Source: Primorskyibacter aestuariivivens
Lineage (GTDB): Bacteria > Pseudomonadota > Alphaproteobacteria > Rhodobacterales > Rhodobacteraceae
Reading direction: 5' to 3'
Length of the DNA stretch: 64,000 nucleotides
Assembly: GCF_028023675.1 (NCBI RefSeq)
Contig: NZ_JAQIOZ010000020.1
Location: 25,917-89,916 of the forward strand
Made by a program: the position numbers and the translations under genes. Shown here piece after piece: positions 27,606-36,301 of the stretch; the stretch's first letter is position 1; every line of letters starts with the position of its first letter. Under the pieces are notes generated by a model, which worked only from the letters and a program-made list of their open reading frames with translations, was not told where the DNA came from and ran no database searches.

Positions 27606-27651
27606 CGATTTCTTTGGAAGAAATCGGTCCGAAATCTTTTAAAGATTTCGG
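27606..27651. repeat. Double-hairpin repeat, copy 1
   Basis: Two adjacent hairpins: CGATTTCTT-tgg-AAGAAATCG and CCGAAATCTTT-t-AAAGATTTCGG, joined by GT. It lies between converging dctM and yciB and may terminate both. A second copy with compensating differences is at 31731-31776. AT-rich stems in a GC-rich genome set it apart from ordinary terminators. Confidence 0.7.
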
Positions 27652-27655
27652 TGAT

Positions 27656-28264
27656 TTATGCTTCGTCGTCCTCAAACTCCATATGCTTGTGCAGGGCGGC
27701 GAACTGCGCCCAGATGAACAGGAACATGGCGATGGGAAAGCCGAAGGTTTCGATCTTGACCCAAAGGTCCGTGCTGAGCGTGCGCCAAACGATCTCGTTG
27801 CCGATGGCCAGCACAAGGAACATCAAGGCCAGTCGTCGGGTCAGGATCATCCATCCCTCATCCGACATGGGCACCGCGTCCGAGAGCACATAGGCCAGGT
27901 AGCTCTTGCCGCGCACCAGCCCGATGCCGAGCAGCAGCGCGAAGAAGCCGTAAACCAGCGTGGTCTTCATCTTGAAGAACCGCTCGTCATTGAACCAGGC
28001 GGTGAGCGCGCCGAAAAAGATCACCATGATCGCGGTGAAGACCTGCATGCGGCTGAGTTCCCGGGTCAGCGCCCAGAGCACACCCATGGCGGCCAGCATG
28101 ATCGGCACAAAGACCACCGTGGCGACGATAAACCCGGAATATTCCGTGCCGCCAAAGGTGAAGACCTTGTCCTTCCACAGCAGATAAAGGCCGAAAAACG
28201 CCAGCGGCGGGCCCAGTTCGAGCACCTGTTTCAGGAACGGGTTGATCTGTTGTTTCTCGGCCAT
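27656..28264 (-). CDS. yciB: Inner membrane-spanning protein YciB (septation protein A family)
   Basis: A 202-residue inner-membrane protein with five or six hydrophobic segments (PLAFFGLYLLW, FIVATVVFVPIML, VFTAIMVIFFGAL, TLVYGFFALLLGIGL, LALMFLVLAIGNEIVW). The family is linked to cell-envelope and septum maintenance. Landmarks include LTAWFNDERFFKMK and the C-terminal WRTLSTDLWVKIETFGFP. I chose the ATG at 28264, where MAEKQQINPFLKQ begins family-like sequence. It follows the EamA gene by 13 bases in the same direction, so the two are probably co-transcribed. Confidence 0.88.
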   Translation of the reverse strand: MAEKQQINPFLKQVLELGPPLAFFGLYLLWKDKVFTFGGTEYSGFIVATVVFVPIMLAAMGVLWALTRELSRMQVFTAIMVIFFGALTAWFNDERFFKMKTTLVYGFFALLLGIGLVRGKSYLAYVLSDAVPMSDEGWMILTRRLALMFLVLAIGNEIVWRTLSTDLWVKIETFGFPIAMFLFIWAQFAALHKHMEFEDDEA

Positions 28265-28277
28265 CTGGATCCTCGGT

Positions 28278-29180
28278 TTATCCGCCCATCTCAACTATCA
28301 CAGCCCCCGCTGCAATCAACGCCATAAGCGCGATCCTGCGTGGCCCCACGGTTTCGCGCAGCACCAGCCAGCCGATGAGCGCGGCAAAGACGGTGGAGGT
28401 CTCGCGCAGCACCGCCGCCTCTCCCACCTTGTCCAATCGCGTGGCCAGCATGATCGAGCCAAAGCTGGCAAAGGCGATCAGCCCGCCGATCCCGCCGCGC
28501 AGGAGCAGCGGCGGCAATTCCGGGCGATGGGTCATGTTGCGCCAGCGCAAAGCCGCGAGGACCGGCATGGCGATCCCGTCGATCATGAAAAACCAGGCCA
28601 GAAAGGTGAAAGGATCGGCGGTGGCGCGGATGCCATAGGCGTCATAGGTCGTGTAGAGCGCCACGAAAAGCCCGGTGGCCAGCGCCAGCATCAGCGCCGC
28701 GGGCAGCGTGTCACGCGCGGTTTCGAGGAAAATCAGGTTATAGACGGCGAGGCCGAAAATGCCCGCGAGCAGGACCGCGACGCCCAGCCATTGGATGGGG
28801 GTAAAGGTCTCGCCAAAGATCAGGTAGGCACCGATCACCGCAAAGAGCGGCCCGGTGCCACGGACCACCGGGTAGACGACCGTATAAGCGCCCTTGGTAT
28901 AGGCCTGCGCCTGCAGGAGTTTATAGGCGGTGTGGATCACGAAAGCGCCTGCAAAGATCACCCACATATGCGGCTCGGGCCATGGCACGACAAAGAGCGC
29001 GAAGGGCGCGGCCATAAGCCCGTAAGAGGCATCAATCGCGCCGCGCGACAGCCAAGGGTCGTGACGGCCCTTTTGCAGCGCGCCGAAGACCGCGTGCAGG
29101 AAGGCGGCGGACACCGCGAGGATCAGGGCCAGTTGGTGGCCGTCTGCGGTGCCTTCCAAAGAGATCAGCCAGGCGCTCAT
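28278..29180 (-). CDS. EamA/DMT family transporter
   Basis: A 300-residue membrane protein with ten hydrophobic segments in two EamA repeats. The first ends in AYTVVYPVVRGTGPLFAVIG, typical of this superfamily, and the second in ETSTVFAALIGWLVLRE. The exported metabolite is unknown. The start is uncertain: MSAWLISLEG at 29180 or MQYTM at 29192. The longer frame upstream reads through an interspersed repeat and overlaps ftsY, so it is not real. Same-strand neighbours are ftsY upstream and yciB 13 bases downstream. Confidence 0.85.
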   Translation of the reverse strand: MSAWLISLEGTADGHQLALILAVSAAFLHAVFGALQKGRHDPWLSRGAIDASYGLMAAPFALFVVPWPEPHMWVIFAGAFVIHTAYKLLQAQAYTKGAYTVVYPVVRGTGPLFAVIGAYLIFGETFTPIQWLGVAVLLAGIFGLAVYNLIFLETARDTLPAALMLALATGLFVALYTTYDAYGIRATADPFTFLAWFFMIDGIAMPVLAALRWRNMTHRPELPPLLLRGGIGGLIAFASFGSIMLATRLDKVGEAAVLRETSTVFAALIGWLVLRETVGPRRIALMALIAAGAVIVEMGG

Positions 29181-29193
29181 GGTATATTGCATT

Positions 29194-29257
29194 TGGGGGC
29201 GCTGCCCCCGTCGCGCGGTCGCGCGACTCCCCCGAGGTATTTTGAAACAGAAGAAGC
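29194..29257 (+). repeat. Interspersed palindromic repeat, copy B
   Basis: GGGGGCGCTGCCCCC hairpin, then a GTCGCGCG/CGCGCGAC hairpin, CTCCCCCGAGGTATTTTG and AAACAGAAGAAGC. Same family as 8431-8489 and 36233-36288, here opposite to the direction of the flanking genes. The second hairpin differs in sequence from the other copies but stays paired. Confidence 0.75.
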
Positions 29258-29277
29258 AGGGAGGTGCCGCATCATGC

Positions 29278-30552
29278 TCAGCGGTCGAGCCCGGTGAGCG
29301 CGGCGGCGAATTCTTCGGGATCAAAAGGTGCCAGATCGTCGATCTGTTCGCCCACGCCGATGGCATGGATCGGCAGGCCGAATTTGTCGGCCAGCGCCAC
29401 CAGCACGCCGCCCTTGGCGGTGCCGTCGAGCTTGGTCATGACGAGGCCCGAGACATCGGCCAGTTCCTGGAATGTCTTGACCTGTGACAGCGCGTTTTGC
29501 CCTGTCGTGGCGTCCAGAACGAGCAGGGTGTTATGCGGCGCATCGGGGTCTTTCTTGCGAATGACGCGCACGATCTTGGCCAGTTCCTCCATCAGGTCCT
29601 TGCGGTTCTGCAGCCGCCCCGCCGTGTCGATCATCAAAAGGTCCGCACCGTCGCGCGCGGCCTGTTCCATGGCGTCAAAGGCAAGGCTCGCGGGGTCCGA
29701 GCCCTCGGGCGCGGTCAGCACTGGCACGCCGGCGCGTTCGCCCCAGACCTGCAGTTGTTCCACCGCGGCGGCGCGGAACGTGTCGCCCGCGGCGATCACC
29801 ACATTCTTGCCCGCGGCGCGGAACTGGCTGGCCAGTTTGCCGATGGTTGTGGTCTTGCCCGAACCGTTCACACCGACCACCAGTACGACCTGCGGCTTCT
29901 TCGCATAAAGCGGCAGGGGTTTGGCCACCGGCTCCATCACGCGGGTGATTTCCTGCGCCAATGCGCCCTTGATTTCATCCACCGAGAGTTTCTTGCCATA
30001 GCGCCCCTCGGCCATGTTGCCGGTGACGCGCAGCGCGGTGTCCACGCCCATATCCGAGGCGATGAGCAGTTCTTCGAGCTGTTCGAGCATGTCGTCGTCC
30101 AGCTCGCGGCGCAGCACTTCTTTCTGCGCGCCACGCCCCAGAAGACGGCCCAGAAGGCCGGGTTTGGGCGCGGGCGTCTCTGCCGGGGTCGTGTCGGGAA
30201 TTTCGATCGGGGTCGGGGCGGGCGTTTCCCGCGGCGGTTGCGGTGCCTCCTCCGGCACCTCGGCGGGGGCTGGAATCTCCACCGGAGCCTCAGGGGCCGG
30301 GTCCGGTTCAGGCTGAGGGACCGGGACAGGCGTCGGTTCCGGCTCTGGTTGCGGTTCCGGTTCCGGTTCCGGCGCGGGGTCGGGGACCGGCGTTGGCGCA
30401 GGATCGGGTTCGGGAGCCGGGGCAGGATCTGGCGTGACCTCGGGATCGGCGGCGCTTACCTCGCCCCCATCCTCGACAATCGCTTCCAGCCCCTGATCCA
30501 GCTTGGACGAGGACTTGAACAAACGGTCCTTGAGTTTCCCGAAAAACGACAT
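29278..30552 (-). CDS. ftsY: Signal recognition particle receptor FtsY
   Basis: SRP receptor GTPase that docks ribosome-SRP complexes at the membrane for co-translational insertion. The 424-residue product has a short basic N-terminus (MSFFGKLKDRLFKSS). A proline/glutamate-rich linker covers about residues 38-155. NG domains follow: G1 GVNGSGKTTT, DTFRAAAVEQLQ, G3 DTAGR and G4 TKLDGTAKGG. The linker DNA has imperfect hexamer repeats (three GGTTCC units at 30353-30370). I chose the ATG at 30552 after AAAGGAGA; the frame continues upstream without FtsY similarity. Confidence 0.95.
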   Translation of the reverse strand: MSFFGKLKDRLFKSSSKLDQGLEAIVEDGGEVSAADPEVTPDPAPAPEPDPAPTPVPDPAPEPEPEPQPEPEPTPVPVPQPEPDPAPEAPVEIPAPAEVPEEAPQPPRETPAPTPIEIPDTTPAETPAPKPGLLGRLLGRGAQKEVLRRELDDDMLEQLEELLIASDMGVDTALRVTGNMAEGRYGKKLSVDEIKGALAQEITRVMEPVAKPLPLYAKKPQVVLVVGVNGSGKTTTIGKLASQFRAAGKNVVIAAGDTFRAAAVEQLQVWGERAGVPVLTAPEGSDPASLAFDAMEQAARDGADLLMIDTAGRLQNRKDLMEELAKIVRVIRKKDPDAPHNTLLVLDATTGQNALSQVKTFQELADVSGLVMTKLDGTAKGGVLVALADKFGLPIHAIGVGEQIDDLAPFDPEEFAAALTGLDR

Positions 30553-30642
30553 GGGCGGTCTCCTTTGTCCGTGACGTATAACTTTCCTGTCACAAGGAAA
30601 AGGCCCGGTTGACTTGAGGTCTGCGCTCTTCACAGTAAAGCC

Positions 30643-31593
30643 ATGAAAATCTGGGTGGCCTGTTGTCTGGTTCTGGGCCTTTTGTCCGGCCCTGTTTTTG
30701 CGCGCCCGAGTGAGGATGCGCCGGGTAAGCTCTGTTCGCGCGGTGCGTTCGGACCGGTGGAATGTATCCGCGCCGCGCATTTCGTGCATGATGTCTGCCA
30801 GTCCATCGAGGTTCAGGCGCTGCGCCACGGGCTGGACCCGGCGTTTTTTGCGCGGCTTTTGTGGCAGGAAAGCCGGTTTGACCAGAATGCGCTGAGCCAT
30901 GCCTATGCCATGGGGATTGCCCAGTTCATCGCCGCAACGGCGGAGAAACGCGGGCTCCGGGACCCGTTCAACCCGGCGCAGGCCATTGAACATTCGGCAC
31001 AATATCTGGGTGAGCTGACCCGGCGCTACGGCAATCCCGGGCTTGCCGCGCTGGCCTATAACGGGGGCGAAGAGCGCGCCGACTTGTTCCTCAAGGGCAG
31101 GGGGCTGGCGCAGGAAACGGTGGATTACGTGATCATCATCACCGGGTTGCGCGCCGAGGACTGGCGCGACGACCCGCCCGGGATTCGCGATTACCGGCTC
31201 GATCCTGTGCTGCCGTTCCGCGAGGCCTGTCACGAACTGGCCACGGGGCGGCGGGTGACGCCCTTGACCGATATCGTCTTTGAGCCCGACAAATCCGCCC
31301 GCAGCCTGCGCCCGCGCGCGCGACCGGTGCCGAAACTGGCCAAATGGGGCGCGCAGTTCGCCTTTGGCAAGACCGAGGACCGCGCGCAGTCCAATTACGA
31401 CCGTGTCACGCGCGCCTGCCGCCGCACGCTGACCGGCAAGCGCCCGGATATCATCTATGTCAAGAGCCGGGTGCGCGGGCGGCCGGGTTATTACATGGCG
31501 CGGGTCAGTTCCATGGATCGGGACGAGGCGGATGATATTTGCGATGCGGCGCGTAAACAGGGGTGTACCTGCGCGGTGTATAAGAATTGGTAG
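30643..31593 (+). CDS. Lytic transglycosylase (SLT domain) with C-terminal SPOR-like tail
   Basis: A 316-residue secreted murein hydrolase with a signal peptide (cleavage after VFA near residue 21). The SLT domain (about 50-175) shows the catalytic glutamate in LLWQESRFDQNALS near residue 76, then AMGIAQFI and AYNGG. After a basic proline-containing linker, the C-terminal stretch (SRVRGRPGYYMARVSS, CDAARKQGCTCAVYKN) looks like a SPOR-type murein-binding repeat. The ATG has only a weak upstream purine stretch. It is divergent from ftsY across about 90 bases and followed by a 408-base gap. Confidence 0.85.
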   Translation: MKIWVACCLVLGLLSGPVFARPSEDAPGKLCSRGAFGPVECIRAAHFVHDVCQSIEVQALRHGLDPAFFARLLWQESRFDQNALSHAYAMGIAQFIAATAEKRGLRDPFNPAQAIEHSAQYLGELTRRYGNPGLAALAYNGGEERADLFLKGRGLAQETVDYVIIITGLRAEDWRDDPPGIRDYRLDPVLPFREACHELATGRRVTPLTDIVFEPDKSARSLRPRARPVPKLAKWGAQFAFGKTEDRAQSNYDRVTRACRRTLTGKRPDIIYVKSRVRGRPGYYMARVSSMDRDEADDICDAARKQGCTCAVYKNW

Positions 31594-32001
31594 CGCGTGG
31601 GCGCCTCCGGGGACTTGAGCCGTATGAGGTGGGTGCTGCGGGGTATGTCTTCAGGGGCTGAATGTCTGGAAAGAGCCCAGGATGCCAGCCCACCATTCGA
31701 TGTGCCCACGCCCGCCAGCGTCCAAGAGCCCGATTTCTTCAAAAGAAATCGGTCCGGAAACTTTGAAAGTTTCTGGCGCATTGGTCCGCTCCTTCCGCAC
31801 TATCGTCATCGCCCCCCGCATGCCAGACGATCTCAGGAGACGCGGCATGAGACCGGATTGCGAACAAACCGGTCCCGGACGGGAGGGTTTCGCACAGGGT
31901 GCGACCAATTTGGGGGTGCGCTGGCGAAAAGGTGACTTAAATATTCACGTGCGACGCATTAGGAGTGTTGCATATATTTCCTGCGACGTTAGGGAGGCCG
32001 C
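31594..32001. other. 408-base intergenic region before ccmF
   Basis: No gene is supported here; open frames on both strands lack protein character. It holds copy 2 of the double-hairpin repeat (31731-31776). Its last 60 bases are AT-rich (TTAAATATTCACGTG, GTTGCATATATTTCC) and probably hold the ccm operon promoter, followed by an AGGGAGG ribosome binding site. The rest shows nothing recognisable. Confidence 0.5.
31731..31776. repeat. Double-hairpin repeat, copy 2
   Basis: CGATTTCTT-caa-AAGAAATCG and CCGGAAACTTT-g-AAAGTTTCTGG (one wobble pair), joined by GT. The first hairpin stem is identical to copy 1 (27606-27651) with a different loop. The second stem differs but stays paired, which points to selection on structure. 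Confidence 0.7.
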
Positions 32002-33993
32002 ATGATCCCCGAACTTGGACAATTCGCACTGGCACTGGCATTGGGCCTTGCGCTTGTGCAATCCATCGTACCGATGATGGGGGCCGCGCGCGGCAATCTG
32101 GTCTGGATGCGCTCGGCGCAATCCACCGCGCTGGGTCAGCTGGTTTTTGTTGCCGTGGCCTTTGGCGCGCTGATGTGGGCCTTTGTGGTCAGCGATTTCA
32201 CCGTCAAGAACGTGGCGGACAACTCCAACTCGCTCAAGCCGATGATCTACAAGGTCGCCGCCACATGGGGCAGCCACGAAGGTTCGCTGCTTTTGTGGAC
32301 GCTGATCCTCACGCTGTTTGGCGCGGGCGTTGCGGTGTTTGGCGCGAATATCCCCCATGCGCTGCGGGCGCGGACGCTGGCGGTGCAGGCGTGGATTGGC
32401 GTGGGCTTCCTGAGCTTCATGATCTTTACCTCGAACCCGTTTGACCGGCTGTCGCCCGCGCCGGTGGATGGCTCTGACCTGAACCCGCTGTTGCAGGATA
32501 TCGGCCTCGCCCTGCATCCGCCGCTGCTTTACGTGGGCTATGTGGGCTTTTCCATCGTGTTCAGCTTTGCCGTCGCTGCGCTGATCGAGGGCCGGGTCGA
32601 TGCGGCATGGGCGCGCTGGGTGCGGCCATGGACGCTGGCGGCGTGGATGAGCCTGACCGGGGGGATCGCGCTGGGGTCCTGGTGGGCCTATTACGAGCTG
32701 GGCTGGGGCGGCTGGTGGTTCTGGGACCCGGTGGAAAACGTGTCCTTCATGCCCTGGCTTCTGGGCACGGCACTGTTGCATTCCGCCATCGTGACGGAAA
32801 AACGCGGCGCGTTCAAAAGCTGGACGATCCTGCTGGCGATCCTGACCTTTTCGCTGTCTCTGCTGGGCACCTTCATCGTGCGCTCGGGGCTTTTGACCTC
32901 GGTGCATGCGTTTGCCGTGGACCCCGAACGCGGCGTCTACATTCTTGCGCTTCTGGGCATTTCCATCGGTGGCTCGCTCACGCTTTATGCCTGGCGCGCG
33001 CCCGCGATGGAGGGCGGCGGGCTGTTCACGCCCATCAGCCGCGAAGGCGGGCTGTTGATCAATAACCTTCTACTGGCCACGGCCACCGGCACCGTGCTGT
33101 TCGGCACGCTCTACCCGCTTTTCCTTGAGGCGATCACCGGCGAGAAAATCTCGGTCGGGCCGCCGTTTTACAACATGTCCTTCAACCCGCTTATGCTGCC
33201 CCTGATCTTTGTCATGGGGCTGGGGCCGTTCCTGTCGTGGAAACGCGCGGATTTGCGCGGCGTGGCACAAAGGCTTTGGCTGGTGTTTGGCGTCAGCTTC
33301 GTAGCCATGCTGGTGGTCTGGTACATCGTCACCAAAGGCCCGGTGATTGCCATTCTGGCCTTTGGTCTGGCGATCTGGCTCATGCTGGCGACGCTTCAGG
33401 AATGGGGCGCGCGCATCAAGCTGTTCCGCGCGCCGTTTTCCGAAAGCTGGCGGCGGATGAAGAACCTGCCGCGCGCCTCGCATGGGATGACCATGGCCCA
33501 TCTGGGGCTGGCGGTCTGCATCTTTGGCTTTGTCGGCTCGTCGGCCTGGAAAGACGAGGTGGTGACCTTTGCCGAGCCGGGGACGAAGATCGTCGTGGCA
33601 GGCTTCACCGTGGAGTTTGAGGGCGTTGAGCGGGTGCGCGGGCCGAACTATATCGCCAGCCGTGCCACGCTGGACGTGACCCGTGACGGCGAGTTCATCA
33701 CCAAGCTTTACCCGGAACGGCGCAACTACCCTGTCGCGCAAAGCTCCACGACTGAAAGCGCCATTCGCCACACGCTGGCGGGGGACCTCTATGCCTCCAT
33801 CGCCGCCCCGGCCTCGGAACAGGCGGGCAATGCCTGGACCTTGCGCGTGCTTTATGAGCCTCTGGTCAATTTCATCTGGCTGGGCTCGTTCATGCTTGTC
33901 CTGGGTGGCGCGCTGAGCCTGTCTGATCGTCGCCTGCGCGTGGGCGCCCCAAGACGGGCCAAGACGCCAGCAAATGTTCAACCTGCGGAGTAA
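32002..33993 (+). CDS. ccmF: Cytochrome c maturation heme lyase subunit CcmF
   Basis: Large inner-membrane subunit of the System I heme ligation complex that attaches heme to apocytochrome c in the periplasm. The 663-residue product has some 14 membrane segments. The tryptophan-rich WWD domain is clear (ELGWGGWWFWDPVENVSFMP), and SLLGTFIVRSGLLTSVHAFA is also typical. The ATG at 32002 follows AGGGAGG. It is the first gene of ccmF-ccmG-ccmH-ccmI, and ccmG begins two bases after its stop. The heme chaperone CcmE and CcmABCD are not in this window. Confidence 0.96.
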   Translation: MIPELGQFALALALGLALVQSIVPMMGAARGNLVWMRSAQSTALGQLVFVAVAFGALMWAFVVSDFTVKNVADNSNSLKPMIYKVAATWGSHEGSLLLWTLILTLFGAGVAVFGANIPHALRARTLAVQAWIGVGFLSFMIFTSNPFDRLSPAPVDGSDLNPLLQDIGLALHPPLLYVGYVGFSIVFSFAVAALIEGRVDAAWARWVRPWTLAAWMSLTGGIALGSWWAYYELGWGGWWFWDPVENVSFMPWLLGTALLHSAIVTEKRGAFKSWTILLAILTFSLSLLGTFIVRSGLLTSVHAFAVDPERGVYILALLGISIGGSLTLYAWRAPAMEGGGLFTPISREGGLLINNLLLATATGTVLFGTLYPLFLEAITGEKISVGPPFYNMSFNPLMLPLIFVMGLGPFLSWKRADLRGVAQRLWLVFGVSFVAMLVVWYIVTKGPVIAILAFGLAIWLMLATLQEWGARIKLFRAPFSESWRRMKNLPRASHGMTMAHLGLAVCIFGFVGSSAWKDEVVTFAEPGTKIVVAGFTVEFEGVERVRGPNYIASRATLDVTRDGEFITKLYPERRNYPVAQSSTTESAIRHTLAGDLYASIAAPASEQAGNAWTLRVLYEPLVNFIWLGSFMLVLGGALSLSDRRLRVGAPRRAKTPANVQPAE

Positions 33994-33995
33994 GC

Positions 33996-34553
33996 ATGCA
34001 ACGCATTCTGGTCTTCATTCCCATCGTCGTGGTGGCAATTCTTGGCGGCTTCTTTCTCTGGGGGCTGAATCCGGATCGGGACCCAAATGCGATCCCTTCG
34101 GTGTTGATTTCCAAACCGGCACCGCAGTTCGATCTTGGCCCCATCGCTGGCGTGGACAGCCCCGGGCTGAAGACCTCAGATCTGGCCGCTTCGGGCGAAC
34201 CCGTAGTGCTCAATGTCTTTGCCTCCTGGTGCGTGCCGTGCCGGGCGGAGCATGGCGTTCTGACGCGTCTGGCGCGGGACGAAGGCTTTGACCTGATGGG
34301 CATCAATTACAAGGACAAGCCCGAGGATGCGCGCGCATGGCTGGAAGAACTGGGCAATCCTTACGCGCGCATTGGCGCGGATGAGACCGGGCGCGCTGGG
34401 ATCGAATGGGGCATCTCCGGCGTGCCCGAGACCTTTGTCGTCGACGGCTCGGGCACCGTGGTCTGGCGTTATGTCGGCCCGATTGCGACCGAGCAGTCGC
34501 AAGACGAGCTGCGCGCGGCGCTGGCCGAAGCACGGGGCGGGGCGGGATCGTGA
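33996..34553 (+). CDS. ccmG: Thiol:disulfide interchange protein CcmG/DsbE
   Basis: Membrane-anchored periplasmic thioredoxin that keeps the heme-binding cysteines of apocytochrome c reduced. The 185-residue product has an N-terminal signal-anchor (ILVFIPIVVVAILGGFFLW) and the active site WCVPC near residues 78-82. The CcmG-typical loop is GISGVPETFVVDG. It overlaps ccmH at its stop (GTGA). The DsbD-type reductant supplier encoded about 1.7 kb downstream, in the opposite direction, is a plausible electron donor. Confidence 0.93.
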   Translation: MQRILVFIPIVVVAILGGFFLWGLNPDRDPNAIPSVLISKPAPQFDLGPIAGVDSPGLKTSDLAASGEPVVLNVFASWCVPCRAEHGVLTRLARDEGFDLMGINYKDKPEDARAWLEELGNPYARIGADETGRAGIEWGISGVPETFVVDGSGTVVWRYVGPIATEQSQDELRAALAEARGGAGS

Positions 34554-35032
34554 AACATCTGCTGAGCCTGATCTTTGTGCTGCTGGCGGGTATCGCTCTG
34601 GCCGTGGAACCGGATGAAATCCTCGACGACCCGGAGCTTGAGGCACGGGCACGGGCAATCTCCAAGGATGTGCGCTGTGTCGTGTGTCAGAACGAACCGA
34701 TCGACAGCTCCAATGCGGGCGTGGCGCGCGACCTGCGCATCCTGATCCGCGAACGGCTGGTGGCCGGGGATAGCGACGACGAGGTGCGCGATTTCCTGGT
34801 CGAGAAATACGGCGATTACGTACTGTTCAAACCGCCCTTCAATGCCAAGACCTATGCGCTCTGGCTGGCGCCTTTGGCACTCTTGGGATTGGGCGGGCTG
34901 GCGGCGGCCACGGTCTTCTCGCGGCGACGCGGTGCGGCGGATGCACAGGCGGGGTTGTCGGACGAGGAAGAAGCGATAGTGGCCGAGCTGATGCAGCGCT
35001 TCGGGCAGGACAGACAAGACAAGGACGGCTGA
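34550..35032 (+). CDS. ccmH: Cytochrome c maturation protein CcmH (CcmL-type)
   Basis: Periplasmic thiol-reductase subunit of the heme ligation complex. The 160-residue product has a signal peptide, the redox motif CVVC near residues 43-46 in RCVVCQNEPIDSS, then DEVRDFLVEKYGDYVLFKPP. A C-terminal membrane helix (LWLAPLALLGLGGLAAA) follows. I chose GTG at 34550, overlapping the ccmG stop; the open frame extends upstream inside ccmG without similarity. The short form, without fused TPRs, fits the separate ccmI gene that follows. Confidence 0.93.
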   Translation: MKHLLSLIFVLLAGIALAVEPDEILDDPELEARARAISKDVRCVVCQNEPIDSSNAGVARDLRILIRERLVAGDSDDEVRDFLVEKYGDYVLFKPPFNAKTYALWLAPLALLGLGGLAAATVFSRRRGAADAQAGLSDEEEAIVAELMQRFGQDRQDKDG

Positions 35033-35035
35033 GCC

Positions 35036-36184
35036 ATGATGTTCTGGATACTTGGCGCCGCGATGGCGCTTGTGGCGGCTGTGATCGTGGTGCTGCCCCT
35101 TTGGCGGCGCGGTGGGGCGCAGATCGGTCATACCGAGGGCGCGCTGGCCATTTTTGTCGATCAGCTCAAGGAAATCGAGGATGAGCGCGTGCGCGGTCTG
35201 ATCTCGGACGAAGAGGCCGCGGCGGCGGCGGTCGAGATCAAGCGGCGCATGCTGAATGTCGAGAAACAGGGCGGCGCGCGCATCGTCAGCAAAGGCGGGG
35301 CGCTGGCGCTCATGGCCTCCGCTGTGCTGGTTCCGGCGCTGGCCGGTGGGGTGTACGTGCTCAATGGTGCGCCGGGCTTGCCCAGCCAGCCCTTTGCCGA
35401 ACGCGCCGATGAACGCGAAGAAGACCGGCGCATCGCCGATCTGACAGAGCGGCTTCGCGCGCGGCTTCTGGCCGAAGAGAATGGCGGCGCGACCGAGGGC
35501 TGGGTGTTGCTTGGGCAGACCTATATGCGCATGGGTCGCTACGGCGATGCGGTCTGGGCTTTTGAGCGGCTGGAGGAGCGCGAAGACGTGACGGCCGGTA
35601 TTCTCACGCAATTGGCCGAGGCGCTGATCGCCGTCGATCAGGGCGCGGTGACGGTGCGCGCCAATGCCCTGCTGGACCGGGCGTTGCAGATGGACCCGCT
35701 GAGCCCGGCGGGCAGCTATTACAAGGCGCAATGGCTGGAACAGGATGGCCGCCCAGCCAAGGCGCGGGAATTGCTGATGCTCCGCATGCGGCAGGAGGAT
35801 AGTTTCCAGCCCTGGATGGAGAGTTTCCTGGCCCAGATCAACCGGCTTGGCGCAAGCATTGGCGAGGCGCCGGTGACCCTGGCCGATTTCGTCGACATGC
35901 CGCGCGGTCCCAGCGCCGAGGACGTGGAAGCGGCGGGCGAGATGTCTGAGGAGGATCGGGGCGCCTTTATCCGGCAGATGGTCAGCAATCTGGCTGAGCG
36001 GATGGAGGAAGAGCCGGAGAACCTCGATGGCTGGTTGCAGCTGGGCCGGGCTTATGGGGTGCTGGGCGAGCGTGAGAATGCGCTTGCGGCCTATCGTGCA
36101 GCCGAAGGTTTGCTGGACGGATTGGCGGCGGATGATCCGCGCCGGGGTGTTGTGGCACAGGGGCTGGCCGCGAACGGCGGGTAA
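35036..36184 (+). CDS. ccmI: Cytochrome c maturation protein CcmI (CycH), TPR protein
   Basis: Chaperone that binds the C-terminus of apocytochrome c and hands it to CcmF/CcmH. The 382-residue product has two N-terminal membrane helices (about 2-22 and 90-110) enclosing a cytoplasmic loop, then periplasmic TPR repeats (GWVLLGQTYMRMGRYGDAV, GWLQLGRAYGVLGERENAL). The ATG at 35036 comes four bases after the ccmH stop; a second ATG follows immediately. It is the last gene of the ccm operon, and an interspersed repeat lies downstream. Confidence 0.92.
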   Translation: MMFWILGAAMALVAAVIVVLPLWRRGGAQIGHTEGALAIFVDQLKEIEDERVRGLISDEEAAAAAVEIKRRMLNVEKQGGARIVSKGGALALMASAVLVPALAGGVYVLNGAPGLPSQPFAERADEREEDRRIADLTERLRARLLAEENGGATEGWVLLGQTYMRMGRYGDAVWAFERLEEREDVTAGILTQLAEALIAVDQGAVTVRANALLDRALQMDPLSPAGSYYKAQWLEQDGRPAKARELLMLRMRQEDSFQPWMESFLAQINRLGASIGEAPVTLADFVDMPRGPSAEDVEAAGEMSEEDRGAFIRQMVSNLAERMEEEPENLDGWLQLGRAYGVLGERENALAAYRAAEGLLDGLAADDPRRGVVAQGLAANGG

Positions 36185-36232
36185 TCCAATTGAGTGCCTT
36201 CGGCACACTGTATTCAGCCGCTTCGCGGCGGT

Positions 36233-36288
36233 TTGGGGGCTCTGCCCCCGCCTTCGGCTCCCCCGAGGTATTTGCAAACAGAAGAAGT
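36233..36288 (+). repeat. Interspersed palindromic repeat, copy C
   Basis: GGGGGCTCTGCCCCC hairpin, CTTCGG spacer, CTCCCCCGAGGTATTTGC and AAACAGAAGAAG, between converging ccmI and dsbD. It is preceded by two small hairpins (GTGCCTTCGGCAC and GCCGCTTCGCGGC). Same family as 8431-8489 and 29194-29257. Confidence 0.75.
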
Positions 36289-36301
36289 GTGATGTGCTCG
36301 G

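Noticed and set aside
30320..30440. Short regular repeats that might suggest a CRISPR array
   Set aside because: They are in-frame hexamer repeats encoding the proline/glutamate linker of FtsY, with no spacers.
31597..31935. A 112-codon frame in the gap before ccmF
   Set aside because: It reads through the double-hairpin repeat and shows no family features.
34469..36277. A 602-codon open frame on the minus strand across ccmG-ccmI
   Set aside because: Three genuine, overlapping ccm genes lie on the other strand and the antisense product shows no domain.
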